This document shows positions 1 through 14,123 of a stretch of DNA of 64,000 bases, one piece after another. Position 1 is the first letter of the stretch. Every line of letters starts with the position of its first letter. Made by a program: the position numbers and the translations under genes. The DNA comes from Oxyruncus cristatus (taxonomy: Eukaryota; Chordata; Aves; Passeriformes; Cotingidae). Location of the stretch: positions 2,761,261-2,825,260 of the forward strand of contig VXAY01003150.1 of assembly GCA_013399855.1 (NCBI GenBank). Reading direction: 5' to 3'. A model generated the notes under the pieces. The model did no database searches and was not told the origin of the DNA. It worked only from the letters and a program-made list of their open reading frames with translations.

Positions 1-3000
1 CTGCCGTCCTTGGGCACCGGAGGGAATGGGCGGTGCGGAGAGTGGCATCAGAACTCGTCCCCCTGGGTATTCTAGCCTCCAGGAATTATGGTTGGGATTG
101 GTCGTACATGGGTGGATTTCAAATTCCAAAGTCTCTGAAGGCTTAGGGTTGGCATGGAGAAGAGGCAAGAGGAGCCAAGTGGATGGTGCTGGAGAATGAT
201 GAGAAGCAAGGGGCTAAGAGCACACACAGCTCTCTAGATGCTTTGCAGATGGGAGGTGACAGTAACGTTGAGCTGCTCTGCTGGCTTCAGGTGGTGGGTG
301 ACAGAGGGGATCAAGCACTCGTGCCTGAGGAGGCTGGGATCCTGACAGGCTCAGGGGGAATGAAGGTGCTGGGGCATCCCCTGCAGGTGCAGAGCATGGC
401 TGGGGCCTTGGGCTGGAGTTGTGTGAGTCCCGTCCAGACTGTGAGTCATGGGCAGGTGCTGCCGGGCAGGGCTGGACACGTGCCAAGGGTGGTACGGCCA
501 GTGCCCCTCAAGGACTGGAAGGTGAAATGGGCACTGTTGTGTTTGGTTGGAAGTTGACTGTTTTGGGAGTCTCTGGTGCCAGAGAACCCCCAGCTTGCCA
601 GCTCTGCTGCCAGGGTGGACCCGTGGGTAAATACCACGCTGCGTAGTGTGAGGGTGTTGTCCTGAGACAGGCCTGACCCACAGCATACAGTCTGCCTTGT
701 GATGGTCCTTCCATTTCAGAGGAGGAGACTTAAATGGCGTTTCTGTATTCCTCATAAATGCCTCAGGATGTGTGTGCAGCTTGATCATTTATTGAACCCT
801 ACCATCTCCCTGAGTCAAAAAATGATGGGGGAGCTGCAGTTCTGCTCTGTTCCTGCAGCAGTGCAGAGTGTCCCTCCTCATATGCCTCTCTGAGTGAGTG
901 GGAATTACCAGTCCAGGAGAGCTGCTCTTCAGCAGGGGTTTCAGGAGACTGCTCGGTTCTGCAGAGAGTTCAGGGAGTTGCATCCTTACGATCTCTCACA
1001 TCATGCACGGATGTGCTCACAGCTCTGGCTGTGCTGTCAGGGTCTGAATGTGCTCAGCCTGTCATGGTTGCATCTCTTAATCTAACACACGGGTCTTGTA
1101 TAGAGACCTGTAATGGGGGAACGTGGCCAGCTGTGACCTCCTAGTGTTTTCCTGACTTTATATTGCCAAATTATAAACCAAGGTGGTAGTTTTTTTCCTA
1201 CCTTTGATGTCCAGCTCTGGAAGTAGACTGTCACACTGGACTTCCAGCTCATTCTGCCATTAAACCATTTCTTCAGCTGGGAACTCAGTTCTTCTGCTGA
1301 TCCTGCATGAGTTCAGGCAGGATTTGTCTTCTTCTCATGAGCACTGTGAGAAAAGGAGTTTGAAAAGGAAGAAAATAAAAGGAACAGAAGCTTTTTTCTG
1401 TCATTAGTGCTGCCAGATCCCAACAATCAGAATTATTCTGATTCAGGTCCTGCCAGATGAATGAAATTGGCTTAGGTAGCATATCATAAATTTTGGGTTC
1501 TTTTTGTTGCCTTGGGCCTTTCTCTGACTCCTGGGAGGCATGGTGGTCTTCTTTTAAGCCCACGTGAACTACAAAGGAACTTAAAAATATGGATTTAGAA
1601 CAAAGACTCCTCAACCATCTGTTAATTCCAGCAGGCAGACATGTATGAACATCAACATAAGGCCCATGAAATAAGGGCAGGAGTGGTTTGCAGTAAGTCA
1701 GTGCAGCATAAGAGTGTCCCGGGAGCAGCACATCCACTGACATCAGGTGGCCTTCTCCTAATGCTGTTTTTCGGGTTATGACACTGGATTCTTTGGTGTA
1801 GTTTGTACTTAGCTGGACTGAGGGGCTGTTTGTTAAACACCCCAACTGGTGGGGTTGGTTTTTCCATAGCCAGGCTTTCTTACCGTGCTCACCCTCGTGC
1901 TGCCAGTAAATTCTGTCTGTGTGCATCTCTAGCTGCCTTGCAGCAAAATGGCATTGGTGACATGCAAACAAGATGCTCTGCATTCCTTTCCTCTTTGATC
2001 TCATAACTTCAATCCCAGTGATAGGAGCCAGAGCTGGGAAATGATTCAGGGGCAGCTTCCACAGCCTGTGAATTTTGGCAAGTGCTCCCTGAATGCAAAG
2101 ATGCAGCAGCAGGAAGATGTCTGTGATGCTAATGTGTCCTGAAAAGTAGTAGGTGAGGAGTCCTGACAGCCACCTTGCATGTGCTGAGCCTTATTTCTTC
2201 CCTGTGCAGCTCAGTTTGAATTGCAAAGAATATGTAATTTAAGCTCTTGTCAGAAAAATCCACATAATTTTGGAGCTGTTGCAACATTTTAAGGGCTTAT
2301 AAAAGAAACAGTCTTGTTGTCATTAGTAGAACTGCGGGGATGTAGCAGCCTTGAGCAGAAGGCAATTTGAGGTTATGCAGCCAGTAAAATAATTTGTTGT
2401 GTTCATTGGAAAATTGTTTTTTCAGATGCTGACTAGTATTCAGTGAGTTTTGATTGAACTCCAGATTTAAGTCAGAAATGGAAATAAATATATACCCTGT
2501 GTCTTTAACTGCTCTGGGAAGTATGGTCCCTGCAATTGTGATGGATGTTGAAATGCACAGGAAACAAGTAAAACTGATGGCTGGAGCCTCTCCGGTCAGA
2601 ATTCAGTTTGGGGTTGGTTTTTTTGGCCGATCTGTTGTGAACCCCTCTAACACTAGCAAGTTATTCAGCAGAGACGGTGCAAGAGCCAGAGGAGAAGGGG
2701 TTTCATTAAAATCTTCTGCTTCACCACGTGTAAATGATAAGCATTGGAGGGAGGAGGCACCTCTCATCCCCCTCACTCCGTGCTTAGCTCACTTAGCCTG
2801 TGAGCTGACAGCGGGCTCTGCCCAGCACACCGTGCTGCTGGCCCAGGGTTATCCATCCCGTGCTGTGGCACTGGGATGGTTCACAGTCAGTGGGAATCTG
2901 TGTGATCCAGGGACTGCTTTCACAGAAACCTTTGGGGAGGGGAAGTAGAGAGCAAAAGCTGTTGTCCTGCCTCTGGGAAAGGCTGTGCGAAGACAAGCAC

Positions 3001-6000
3001 GTGCAGCCGCGATTGTCATCAGCTCGCCAGCAGGATGAACACCGAGGGTAGGACAGTGTCTTCTCAGCCCGTGGCTCAGGTCTGGCTGGTGGGAGAGAAG
3101 GGCTTTACGGCCGAAGCATGAGACTGGGAGAGCTCTTTCCATACCTGCAGGCCTGGCAAGCCCACTGGAAACACCTTGGCAGTGGCTCATAGGCACCCAG
3201 TGTCTGCTGGGTGCAACTGATGTTCTGTTCTTGGTTGGTTGCAGTAATACCAGGCTTTGGTTTTGTGCCTTTCATCTCATCCATGCATTCCCAAAGACTT
3301 GACAAGACTCAGTGGTCTTTGGATCATGCCCTTCCTGGTTGTATGGAAAAGTTTCCCACAAGGATCTCCTTGCTGCCTGGCACTGGATCCATCCAACCCT
3401 TCTGTTTCTCTGTGCGGTCTCAGGACGAACGTCTCAGCCTCCTGGCTGCAGGGCCACCCTCCCTGGGGGCCTGGCACCTGAGCTGCCCCAGCCTCCTCTT
3501 TGCTGCCAGCCCAGGGCTGCAGCAGCAGCTCCCACACTGAGTGAGGTTTAGTAGAGATAGCAGGAGAAAGCCCTGAAACTCATGCTCCCCATTTGCCCCT
3601 CTGGTGCCCAGGAAGGTCTCTTTGCTGTGACTGCCACTGCAAAACTCCCCAGCAAGGAGCAGGGCTGCTGTGGATGTAGAGCTCTTAGCAGAGGTAGTGT
3701 CTCGATGCTGGGGCTGTTGCTGTGTCCCTGCTCCCCTGCCTTTCCCCTGGTGGGCACAGTGAGCTGGGACTGGTTTGCACCTTCCTGAGCCAAGCCCTGG
3801 AGGATGAGTGCTCCGTGGTGGCAGCAGATCGGAGCAGGGCAAGCAGCCACTGCTCCCCCACCTTCCACTTGTGCTGGAATCCAGCTCTGGAGCATCACTG
3901 TTCATGATGCACTGGTACCCCTGGGAAGGCCAGCAGTGGCTCTTGCTGGGCACGTGAAGCAGAGTCACGCCAGCTTGTGGAAGCTGCCGTGCCAATACAG
4001 TGCTGGGTTTTGTGAGCGACATTCTTGCAGGATGCTGTGAGGTGGAAGACAGATGGCAAGGGAAGGGGATGTGAGGAAAAGTCTTTTAAACAGGCTTTTT
4101 CACAATGCAAGCTGTAAATTCAGAGAGAAGGAGAAAAACCAGCTGGCAGCGATGTGGATGGATTAAACTCATGGACATGTTTGCAGGCTTGAGTCCAGGC
4201 TTCATGTGCCTGAGCCGTGGGTGTTCTCACAATGTCAAGGGCTTGATTTAGGGGTCAGAATATGGCAGATCCTAATTTGAAGAAGCAGCCTCCTGTAACA
4301 GAAGGTATTCCTGGCCTTTGCCCAACCCTGCTGTATCCACATGGGCTAAAGTGATGACTTCTTTTTGTGTCCTGTATGGAGTCATCAGCTTAAAAAGAAG
4401 CATTGTCATTGATTCTTGGTTCTGTGTGGTTTGGGGATGCCTTGGAAGCAGAGGAAAAAGGAAAAAAAAAAAAAGTCTCTGGACCTTACATGGTCTGGTT
4501 CTAATGAAGTACTAGACTCGAGTATCTTAACAGACTCTGGACATGAATATTTGATATTCCAGCTGAGCATGACAAAGGATCTGGCTAAAACTGGCGGAGG
4601 GATTAGGACAGAGAATGTCTATTCCGAGCAGAAATGTTATAAATGCAAGTGCATTTTGAAACATGGAGCTGTCTTTCACCAGGGAGAGATGTAGACTGAA
4701 GAGCTGCAGACGGAGAAACTTGTAGTGTCTGTCTAGAGGTGAGTGTTCTTCCAAAGCTGGGGGAGAGCCAACGCCAGTGCAGCTTTGCATGGAGGTGCTC
4801 TTTACATGGGAAGAACCTGTTGTGTTTCCCGCTTTGGGCACAACATTGTTGGTTGGGGATTTTTTTTGACAAAACACAGAAAAACAAGAAATACCTTTAA
4901 AAAGCAGAGTTCCAAAGGGTACCGATGAGGCAAAAGCAAGTACAAGACTCAAGCTTTGCTGCATACACTGCATGTCTGTAGGAAGGAGCCTGCCGTGCTC
5001 AGCTGAGCTGTGCAGTGATAAGGCAGTCCTGGTTTCCCCCTGGTGCTGCACCTTGCTGCTCGCCGGCTGTGTGGGGAGAGGTGGCCTGGCGGGTGTGTGT
5101 GGCTGCTCAGAGGAGGGAAGCTGAGCACTCTGGCCAGGTCTGCAGAGATGGAGCATCTAGGGAGGATGAGATGTTTGTGCTACCAAATCTTTGCCCATTA
5201 ACAGGTTTGCAGGAGATGGAACAGGCATTTTCACTTCTGGACAGGTATTTTTCTTCCCAAGTGATGTGTGGGAGCTTAGGCATGTTTTGAGTTTTTTAAT
5301 GCCAGTGTTGCAGTTTGAGGGAGGACAGTGTGAGGGTGTTGGGTTTTTTAACTCGTCTCTCTGCACTTGATGCCCTACCTTTGAAGTCAGTTTGAACAAC
5401 AAAGAGAAGGGCAAATTTGCCTCCTCTCTCTTGCTGTTGTTAAACCAGACACCATTTCTTTGTGGTGAATTTTTAAGTGTAGGATTGACTGTCAGAGTTT
5501 TCCTACGCTGTTGCTGGGAGAGATAATCACTGTCAGTGTTCTGAAAGGGAGCAGTGACTTCATTTCATGGTGTGACACTGTGTAAGTCCTGATTTTCAGG
5601 GAAGAGGCAAATGCTGTAACCTGAAATCTGGTTCCTTGTTAAGATGATTCAGCTTGAACTCCAGGAAACTCTGGACTCTGACCCCTGTGCTCGGAGTGAA
5701 CAGCACAGATTCATGGCTGTAATTCCCTCTCTTGTCTGGTGAACCAGCAGAAGGCAATACCTTGGCTGTTCCAGTTCATAAGTGTCTTGGGCATGGCTGT
5801 GTCCTCCTTTCTAACAGCCTTTTGGGAATCAGTCACATCCAGAGGAAGAGTGAGGTGGGACAGTGATGGCTTAACTGGCCCCAGCCATGTCAGCAGTGCT
5901 TGACTTTCTCATGGTGGGACCCAACATGGCTAATTTGAGCATCTCTGCCTGCCTGACTGTAGAAGCTCAGAGGTGGGTGCTGTAATTCTTTTTGCACCCC

Positions 6001-7671
6001 AAAACTTTCCAGACATGGAGCTCCCTGTGGGAAGCAGTGGTTAGAGCACAGTGGTGGTGTTCAAGGGAGTCCTGTGCCCAGCTGTTGCTCTGCTCTGGTG
6101 CTTCATCAGGATCCAAAGCCATTCCTGGTAGTGAAAAACTGCAGGTGAAATCGTATGAAATCTTGTGATGTGTCTTTTCCTTGTCACGTTTTCTGCTTTC
6201 AAATACTCTGAGACAGCACCCAATCCTTTGCATCTCTTGCAAAATCAGCCAGCCTCCAGCTCTCTTGGCTGGTGCCCAGGGCTCTCTGGGAGGCTTTTAC
6301 AGGTTGGAAGGTGGGTTTGTTTAATGTTGGAGCAATTGTACAGTTTTAGTCTGGGAAGATGGGTAGTGTGTCCTGCTGTCATGCTATGGGACAGCTCATC
6401 CCTTTGGTGGGGCTGCTTCTTCCCAGGCCACGGATGAAGGTGGAAGCAAACAGACTGGTTTTGGTAGCAGCTTCTCTTCCCTTCGCCTGGGAGAAGGAAG
6501 ACTCAACTACAGCAGGAAAAAGCTGAGAACTGTTGGCATTCCCTTACCTCAGTGTTCTTCAGTATTTTTGGCATTTGTTAAAGGTCTTTTAAGGAGCCAG
6601 GTGTCTGCCCACCTGAATACATCTTTACCTTTGAATCCAGCCCCTCTTTAACTTCTCCAGCCTCTTGATTTAAGAGCTTCCCCTGTTCCCAGAGCAGCCA
6701 CTCTGCTTTGCTCTTGCTTGAGCTGCCTTTTGTCTTTAATGGTTTTGAGACCCAAGGCCAAAGCTTAACCTCCATTCTTCTCCTAGGGAAAATTCCCATT
6801 ATTTTAATGTCACCTCCCACTTCAGGGGTGCAGAAAAAACCCAAACAACCCTGGCCTTCACATGGCTGTGCTTGCTCGCTCCCTCTTCCCAGGTGCTCCA
6901 GAGCCTTTTAGCCAAGCTGTGGGAGCTGCTCTGTGGCAGGGACTGATTTTCCCCATCGTCACAGTGAGTGGTATTGGATTTCTGGGAATCAGGCTGTGTT
7001 TATCAGACTCTGTATTTTGGCAGTCAGGCTGTTAAATGCCCAGGTTGGGGTGTTTTTTTGCCACTTCATAACAGCTGTTTATTTTCTCTCTGCCTGCCTG
7101 TCTGTTCAGTGTGGCACTCAGGGCTTTAGCCATGTGCCTGGTAAGAATAGCCTTATTTTTACAAGGGGCTTTGTTGGCTCTGCTAATGGTTTAAATGGTT
7201 TTACTCCTAGGAAAGAGGAGAGGGAGGCTGGAATCGTTCCAGCTGGAAGTTGTTGTGCTTCTGCCAAAAAAAGAGAAAGAAGTATGGAAATGATTCCTCG
7301 CCCCTGTGCAAAGAGGGAGGAGAAAAATACCCTTAGTTCCAGAAAGGGATGGAAAAAGGAGACGAGAGGGGGATTTATGTCTCTCTTGCTGATGAGGGAG
7401 AAGGAAAATATGATGACTGAGTGCTTAGGTCCCACATGCTGGGCTGCATTTTTAACACCCTGCTGTCTTTGTCATATAGCAACAAAGCTGGGGGGGTTAA
7501 TTAGCCAGTGGTTGGTTTTGATATTCTAATTTCCAGTGCTGCAAAGTGACTCCTGAGGCAGGTGGCTTTGTTGGTAGTCATGTGCTATGGTGTCATTTAA
7601 AGGTGTGATTAGATTCATTTATTGCAACCTTTTTGCCTTTGGCTGTGATAGTCTCTTAATTACAGGTTTGG

Positions 7672-7691
7672 TTTTTTTTTTTTTTTTTTTT
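7672..7691 (+). repeat. Poly(T) tract of 20 bases
   Basis: Twenty consecutive T residues are followed by TGCTTCCAG, so the site looks like a strong 3' splice acceptor. No convincing exon follows, so I treat it as a simple homopolymer inside intron 1. Confidence 0.85.
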
Positions 7692-7810
7692 GCTTCCAGG
7701 CATCTTTTGAGTCCAAAAGCCATCAGTTGTATTCTTCTATTCTCCTGTGGAAGGCCTGCACAAGCACTGCTCAAATACTGGGACTTTGGTTGCCTTGGAA
7801 ACTGTGTGAC

Positions 7811-7834
7811 ATATATATGTGTGTGTGTGTGTGT
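7811..7834 (+). repeat. (AT)n(GT)n dinucleotide microsatellite
   Basis: About four AT units run directly into about eight GT units. It is a compound dinucleotide repeat in intron 1 and is likely to vary in length between individuals. Confidence 0.85.
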
Positions 7835-10771
7835 ATTCTCTCTGTCCATGCATGAACATGTTGTTTCCTTTTCTGGTCTAGAGCACCAGAAACGCTCTCC
7901 AGCCTGGAAGGACTCTTCCTTCCAGGTGTGGGATCCTTCAGATGCCTCCCTTTGCTAGTGCAGAGCACTGACCCCTGTGGCTCTGCCAGGGCGTTGGCAC
8001 AGGCACTCCTTCCTTCTTGGTGTCACCTCATATTTCTCTTCATTTTGCTCCCTCTGCTCTCTCCAAGCGTAGCTGCTCCTGAGGACAGGATTCATTTTTT
8101 GTTCATCTGGCAAAAGAACCTTTTTTGGGGTGTGGGAGGTGCTTCGGTGGATGCCAGGATGAACTGCCTTTGCCGTCATGTTTTATCTCTCCCTGTTCAT
8201 TTCCCTTGTCTCCTCTTCCTTTGTCTACCTTTCCTTGGGTGTAGTCCCTCACTTTCCATCTCCAGAGCACTGGCTTGGCAAGGGCTCCAGTCTGGAACCC
8301 TGGCTTGCCATCCCAGCTTGGTCTGGCCATCCCTGGGGACTCTTCACCGCTGAGCACCCCCTGTGTCTTGAACTCCTAAGCACGGGAGTAGTTGTCTCTG
8401 GGAGACAAGTCTGGATTTCTTCACCCTCCAGTTTATCCCACCGAGTCTCCAGTGCTTTTTAGGGAGCAGAGCAGTGGCAGTAAGCACCTGCAGGTAGTAG
8501 GGATGCTGCCTGTGTGGCAGGTGGATGAGAAGGCTTTGCTTTGTGTGCAGGAAGAGCAGTCTGTGTTGGTGCAGAGATGGGAGTCGCTTTCCAAAGAGGT
8601 GACACTCCAAGCAGAGCTGGCACATCGGAGGAGAGGTCAGTCCATTCCAGCTTACACCAACCGTGGCAGCACTGCAGTTTTCCAACAGTTGGCTGTGGGG
8701 TTTTTCCACCTGAAGTCAGTGGAGGTGCCATTATTGCTGGTCCTTACATTTTGTAAAGCTGTAACTGATTTTGCTGTGAATGTGGGACTTGATGTGCTGG
8801 AGTTAGAGACCTTGAACTGATTTTTTTCATTTCCCCTAGTCCATATTGGCCTTTGGGTACCAAAAGTGAGAAAAACAGCAGGTTAAGTTAGATTTTCTGA
8901 GCCTGCATCCTTTGAGGAAGCCATGGCAGTGTCTGTAGTTATGTCAGTACATCTAACATTGAGAGCTCAGGCTGCTGCTTCCTTGAAACCAGCAACATCC
9001 CAGAGAGGGATGACTTACTTTGCTGCCTTTCAGAGAGCATCCTCTCCAAACCACATCCCTTTGCATCGCATTGCTCTGCATCGCCTTTCTCTCCTCATTT
9101 GTCAGTCATCAAAATCACATCTACTATTTTTAGTCACCCCATGCTTCTTTTCCTGTTGGGGGTGTATATTTAAGACACTTGTCCCTCTTTGTCAGGCCCT
9201 GCTACACCTAAAATGAAAGATTTCAAACCTGCCTTTTTCAGAAATGCAGGAAAAGTGGAGTGTGGAGGACTTGGAGCTGTTTCCAAAGCTGAAGAAGCAG
9301 AAAAAGGCCGAGAGCTGAGCCCATCTCTGCTGAAGCAGGGTGTGACTTGGGAGGGATCAAGGCATGACATGACACCTCTAATTTTCTCACTTCTGTGGTC
9401 TTCAGCAAGGGTGATGAAGGAGCAGTAGAGTCGAATTTCTATTTTTACATCTTTGTGCTGTACTAATCACAAATATCAAAGGCCACACCTTCCCGGCTGT
9501 GGTTGTTGCCACCAGCTCCTGCTGGTGCTGTGTGTCCGAAGGCTCGGTGCCTTGGGGTCAGGAGGGTTTGCTTGGCAGGAGGTGCCCTCAGCAGTGCTGG
9601 CAGCTGTTGGTGGTTTCCCTTCTCTGACTTACTGGGCCCTTTGAACTCGATTTCCATACCTTGGACCAGACATTGTGCCTGTATGGCACAGCCAGGCTTC
9701 TGTCTCCCACCCCCTTGTAGGGGATATGTTCCATAGCAATTCAGTGCCAAGTAGGGGTGACAGGACACCAGCCATTTTCATCATGTCCTGAGAAAGACCT
9801 GAAATCCTGAAGAAAATCCGCAAAGACTGAATTAGTACTTTTTTTCCCCCCTCACTCTACTTTCAAGCCTTCTCTACCAAGTGGTCTGTATCACCACTCC
9901 GTCCTCTGCTATCTGGGTGTCTGCTACCTGTGCTCTCTTCCTGCGAGCCAGCAGGGCACTGAGTCGTAGTGGAGAGCCTGTTTTATCCAGGGGAAGGAAT
10001 TCCTTTTTATACTCCACTATCCTGTCTGCTGCCGGGCGCAGAGTTGAGTGTCTGAAAGCAATCGTGCCTGCAAACTGGAGCCAAGTCAGCATGTCTGGTT
10101 GCTCAGGCTTGTGTGTGGAGCTGCCTCTGTCTCTTCCCAGTGGGATGAAGTATTAGCAGGGCAATGCCTGGCAAAAAAACAAGCTGTGGGCGCACATCCT
10201 TGAGAGGTGGGTGCTTTCCCCGTTGCCTATGCAGAGGAAGAGCGAGCTGGTTGCACAGAGGAAGGTGCTCTGCCCTCTGCCTCTTCCAGTTTCTCCACTG
10301 GAAAGGGAGCTGGCCCAGCCCTTTCTGTAGGGTCAGCAAAGTGGCATCTTCCACTGCCTGTGCCATCAGTGAAGCATGAGGTGGTGCCAAGAAGAACAGA
10401 GCAAAGGAAGGATCATTGCATGGAGTGGCAGCGTTTCCCTGCCCTGAAGTGAAGAGTGGGTTACTCTGCAGAGCTGTGGATCTGTCTGTCCCTCCTTCCC
10501 ATGTGCACATCTGTAGTGTCTGGTCTGTGGCCACTGTGCCACTGCTGTTGCTTTTCCATTTGTTCATTCATGGAGAAGCAAATGAATGTTTGTCTTCTGC
10601 ACGGCCCAGAGAGTGGAGGGAGGGCCTGATGTTGATTTTTGGGTAAAATATGCCCATCTGTTGCAATGTTGCATTTAAAACTATGAAAAGAGGAAAGCAC
10701 ATTTGCCCAGCTGAAATACTTGTCCCTGCCTCTGCCCAGGGATGGTTTTGACCTCAAACTTTCCCATTCCT

Positions 10772-10805
10772 CTAGGCCAAAAAAGCCCCTAGGCCAAAAA
10801 AGCCC
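10772..10805 (+). repeat. 17-bp tandem duplication, two perfect copies
   Basis: The unit CTAGGCCAAAAAAGCCC occurs twice back to back with no mismatch. Its inner part is itself a small inverted repeat, with GGC and GCC flanking the A-run. It looks like a recent local duplication in intron 1 and carries no coding signal. Confidence 0.9.
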
Positions 10806-13800
10806 CAGCCTTGACTAAGGCAGAAAATTATTGGAATGGCTTGTTGCAAGCAGTGTGTCTGGTTAATGAATGATTCTGGAATATCGTCAAATGTCTGGTG
10901 AACATACAGCATTTCTGTGTGTTAGTATTTGATCTGCTCTTCAGGAAAACCATGCTGCCGAATCTGACTCTTTTCCCCCACCACCAGAATTCATGGAGAC
11001 TGTCACTGCTGCCAGATCCTCCAAGTCTGCCGTGCGGCACGACTGCGGTGCACGGTTTGGTTTGCTGGCTGGTCCTGGGGGTCTTTCTGGCAGGGATGAC
11101 TTTCCTGCAGCTTGCTGCTGGGTCCACCTGGTTCTCTTTATGATAAGGTTGGCTTAGAGGAAGAAACTGTTCCCTTGCTGGGAAGCCAGGCAAAAACAGA
11201 TGGAAATCAACTGTGATGCATTTCCTGTTTTGTAAAATACCCACACTTCCACTGCAGGGAGCAGCGATCCTATGGCAAGGAGGTGTGTTGGGGCATGAGC
11301 AGGGCAGCAGCTTGTGGAAGAAGCTTCTTGGGTTTTTCCAACCTGGTGGAAATTTGTTATCCCGGGTGAAGTGCTGTTAAAGCGGGTTGTGCGCTGGCTG
11401 TCAGCACTGAGAACGCCTCCAGCCTGGAGCAGAGGCACAGACTGACATAGCTGCTTTTAAATTGTAATTTACTCATAGTGACAAAGGCTGGTGGCCTTTT
11501 CGTCCGCTGGGCTGGGGGATGGAGATGCATACTTTAGTGAGGGTTTTGCAGATGATTTTTGTGCAGTATTTTGCAGGGCTGAGGTTGACTGTTCCTCTTG
11601 GCCTGGCTGGCAGCATTTTTACCCTCACTGCCTTCTTTCTGCTCCATCAGAATGCTTGCTGTTGATTTTTTTCTTTCCTCCCTCAGAATTTGAATTTCTG
11701 TTTGAGATTTTTTTTTCCCCCTAGTGTTTAATAACTTCTCCCAGGGCAAAGCTCTGCTTTGCTTCTCCCACCTACTCCCGAAACACAAAGCTTGGGCATT
11801 TTTCCTGAAGCCAGAAATGTTTTCTAGGGAGCAGAACTCATCTCCTTTGGCAGAGAGAGAAGGGATATCTCTGTCTCTTTGGTTGTGCAAAGAACAAAGA
11901 ACTGGTCTAGCAAATAATAAATCATTGAGGGCTTATACACCCCCTCCCTACCGTTCTTCAAACACAGCTTTTCCTTTTAGTGGGAGTATTTTTTTCGCCT
12001 TTGAGTTGCTGTGTCCTCGTGAACCCTCTCTCCAAGCCCTCCATGGAGTTGGCAGTTGCAGCTCACTGTGGAAGGGAGCAGTGAGCCAGTGATCACACCA
12101 ACCTGGCACCTTTTGAATATGGTTCACTTGCAGAGCATTAAACATTTTCTCAGCCTTGCTTCAGTGTCAGTAGCAGGAGATCTTTTCGTTCCTCTTCACC
12201 CTCACTGTCTGCACTCTTTCTCTGATGACAAGTGTCTGGGAAAGCTGTTCTTGTGAAACACTTGACATCTAGCATGACTTTTGTGTCCTAGCAGTTCATG
12301 TCAGAGAGCCTTTAAACTTCCTCTAGTAATGTGATTTTTTTGTTTCTTTTATTCTGTTCTTTGTGCCTTGTCACAGTTGCTGCTCCTTGTCTGCAGAAGG
12401 AGAGAAAGGGAAAGACTGGAAGTAAACTTAAAATATGGTATTTTTCAGCTTACTCATCCCTTTATTTGCTGGAGGAGCAGCAGCAGCAGCAAACCAATTA
12501 AATTGGTTCTTCAGAGTAGAGAGCTGGCAGTGAGTAGAGGTGCTGTGGGTCTTTCGACAGGTGGGATGAAGGAGAAATATAGATAGATTAATTTCTTCTG
12601 GAGGTGTGCTGCAATTGTAGCTACCTCAGAGCAATTTGGTGTTTGCAGTTACCAGTCTGAATGTGGCTGGGGAAAAAAAAGTCTATCTGGAGCCTTCCGT
12701 GCTGGCTGGGAGTGGAGCAGGTAGCAGAGGGGGTCCAGGATCCTGGCTCTGCCCCTGCTTTATGCCTCGATGGAGGCAGGGGAGGGAGGGAATCCCTACC
12801 TGGCAGGGTGCCCATGAGTGCCTCGCTGATGCTGGTGTGTCCTGGTTTTGGGGCAGGAATGATGCCTCCAAGGCTGGGACTGAACTGCTGTTCTCACAAG
12901 GGCTGCTCCAAGGTAGGGAAAGAGCAAAAAGGTGTTTGATGCCATCTCTGCTGGGCAGAGCTGGTCTGATGCCACCAGAGGGTGGCAGAGACCCCAGGTC
13001 ATCTCCCCTTGGGGCTTCAGCACCTGCACCACCCACAGGGTTTTGGCCATGGTACCCTGGAGAGACATCTCTTCCTTTAAGAAGTGATCGATCTTAGAAA
13101 TGAGGGGCTGTTGCTCACTGTTAAAACTGTTGTTCACTGTTCCTCCTGTTCATACCAGTCTCTGACTAGCCAGGGAGAGAGTGTCTTTGCAGTCAGACAT
13201 GCCTGTGAACTGCACAGAGGGAGTTAATCTGCAAGAGCCCTCTCTGGTTCCTCTCTCCCCTTCCTGCCTGCTCAGCTGAGGGCAGCTTTCTATGTGGAAA
13301 CTGGGGCATCTCTGAACCAGCTTCTTTCATCTGCCTCTGAAAGGCCTTACATCCTCCTGCTTAACATTTTGAAGGGTTATTTTGGTAGTAAAAACAAGAG
13401 CATCATAGGTTGGGGCGAGTGGTCTCCCAGGAAGTAACCCTGCCTTTGCAAGGCCCTCGTTTTTCAGGGCTGTAACGAGGTGAGCTGGCTACTGTCTGTA
13501 TGGATTGGGCTGCACTCTATGAAGGACAGATATGTTTTGTTGTGATGTTTTGTCCACGTTCCTGGAAGGTGTGCCGCAGTGTGCTTGAAAATGAAGTTGA
13601 GATCAGCACATCTTGTTGTGTCAGCTCACCGCAGCAGGGCCAGGAGGTCCCTCTCTGGGACCAATAATTTCCACCCCAAAAATTTCCACTGAGAAATACC
13701 GCCAAAAGTAGCAGCATTTCAACAAAAATTTTTGAGTAAAAATACATAAATGCTATGACATTTAGTATCCAGGAACCCTTAGTTCCTGATTTTCTTTTTT

Positions 13801-13910
13801 TTGTTTGTTTTGTTTATCTCCCACTGAAACAAAGCTTGGTTTTGTTCTGAGCAGTTGGTGGGGAGCAGAGTATACATGTAGGTGTGTATGTTCTCACACA
13901 GATATGTTTG

Positions 13911-13938
13911 TATATAGATATATATATAAATATGTATA
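13911..13938 (+). repeat. AT-rich alternating TA tract
   Basis: A run dominated by TATA/ATAT steps lies about 190 bases upstream of the ITM2C exon 2 acceptor. It is simple-sequence DNA with no evidence of promoter use. Confidence 0.7.
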
Positions 13939-14123
13939 CCTGTACTGGGCAGGGAGGGCAAAATGCACAAGTGTTTTGCTGTTGCCAGATACGAAGTTGT
14001 TTAGCCAGACACTGCCTTTCTTCACTGCACACCACAAACCCACGTGTGGCCTTTGCAATAAAGGCAGTTGGTTTTCTGCCCTCTTGCAGCAGCAGGTGAC
14101 AGTGCTGTGGTTTTTCCTGGCAG

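Larger units (their letters stand above)
1..14123 (+). other. ITM2C: ITM2C intron 1 (3' part), with no recognised exon
   Basis: This 14.1 kb holds no exon I can support. It lies directly upstream of the first ITM2C exon seen, and that exon begins in frame after a good acceptor, so the stretch is inferred to be intron 1. The short N-terminal exon expected for this family was not found, so it should lie left of base 1. Open frames here, including a 239-codon one on the minus strand at 1285-2004, show no recognisable domain. The region contains a poly(T) tract, a short AT/GT microsatellite, a 17-bp tandem duplication and an AT-rich run, each listed separately. Confidence 0.6.

Noticed and set aside
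4527..5156. 209-codon minus-strand frame in ITM2C intron 1
   Set aside because: No recognisable domain, low-complexity composition and no splice or promoter context; consistent with chance.
7672..7760. Possible exon after the poly(T) tract and CTTCCAG
   Set aside because: The acceptor looks good, but the following frame has no recognised content and no matching donor that fits ITM2C phase 0 structure.
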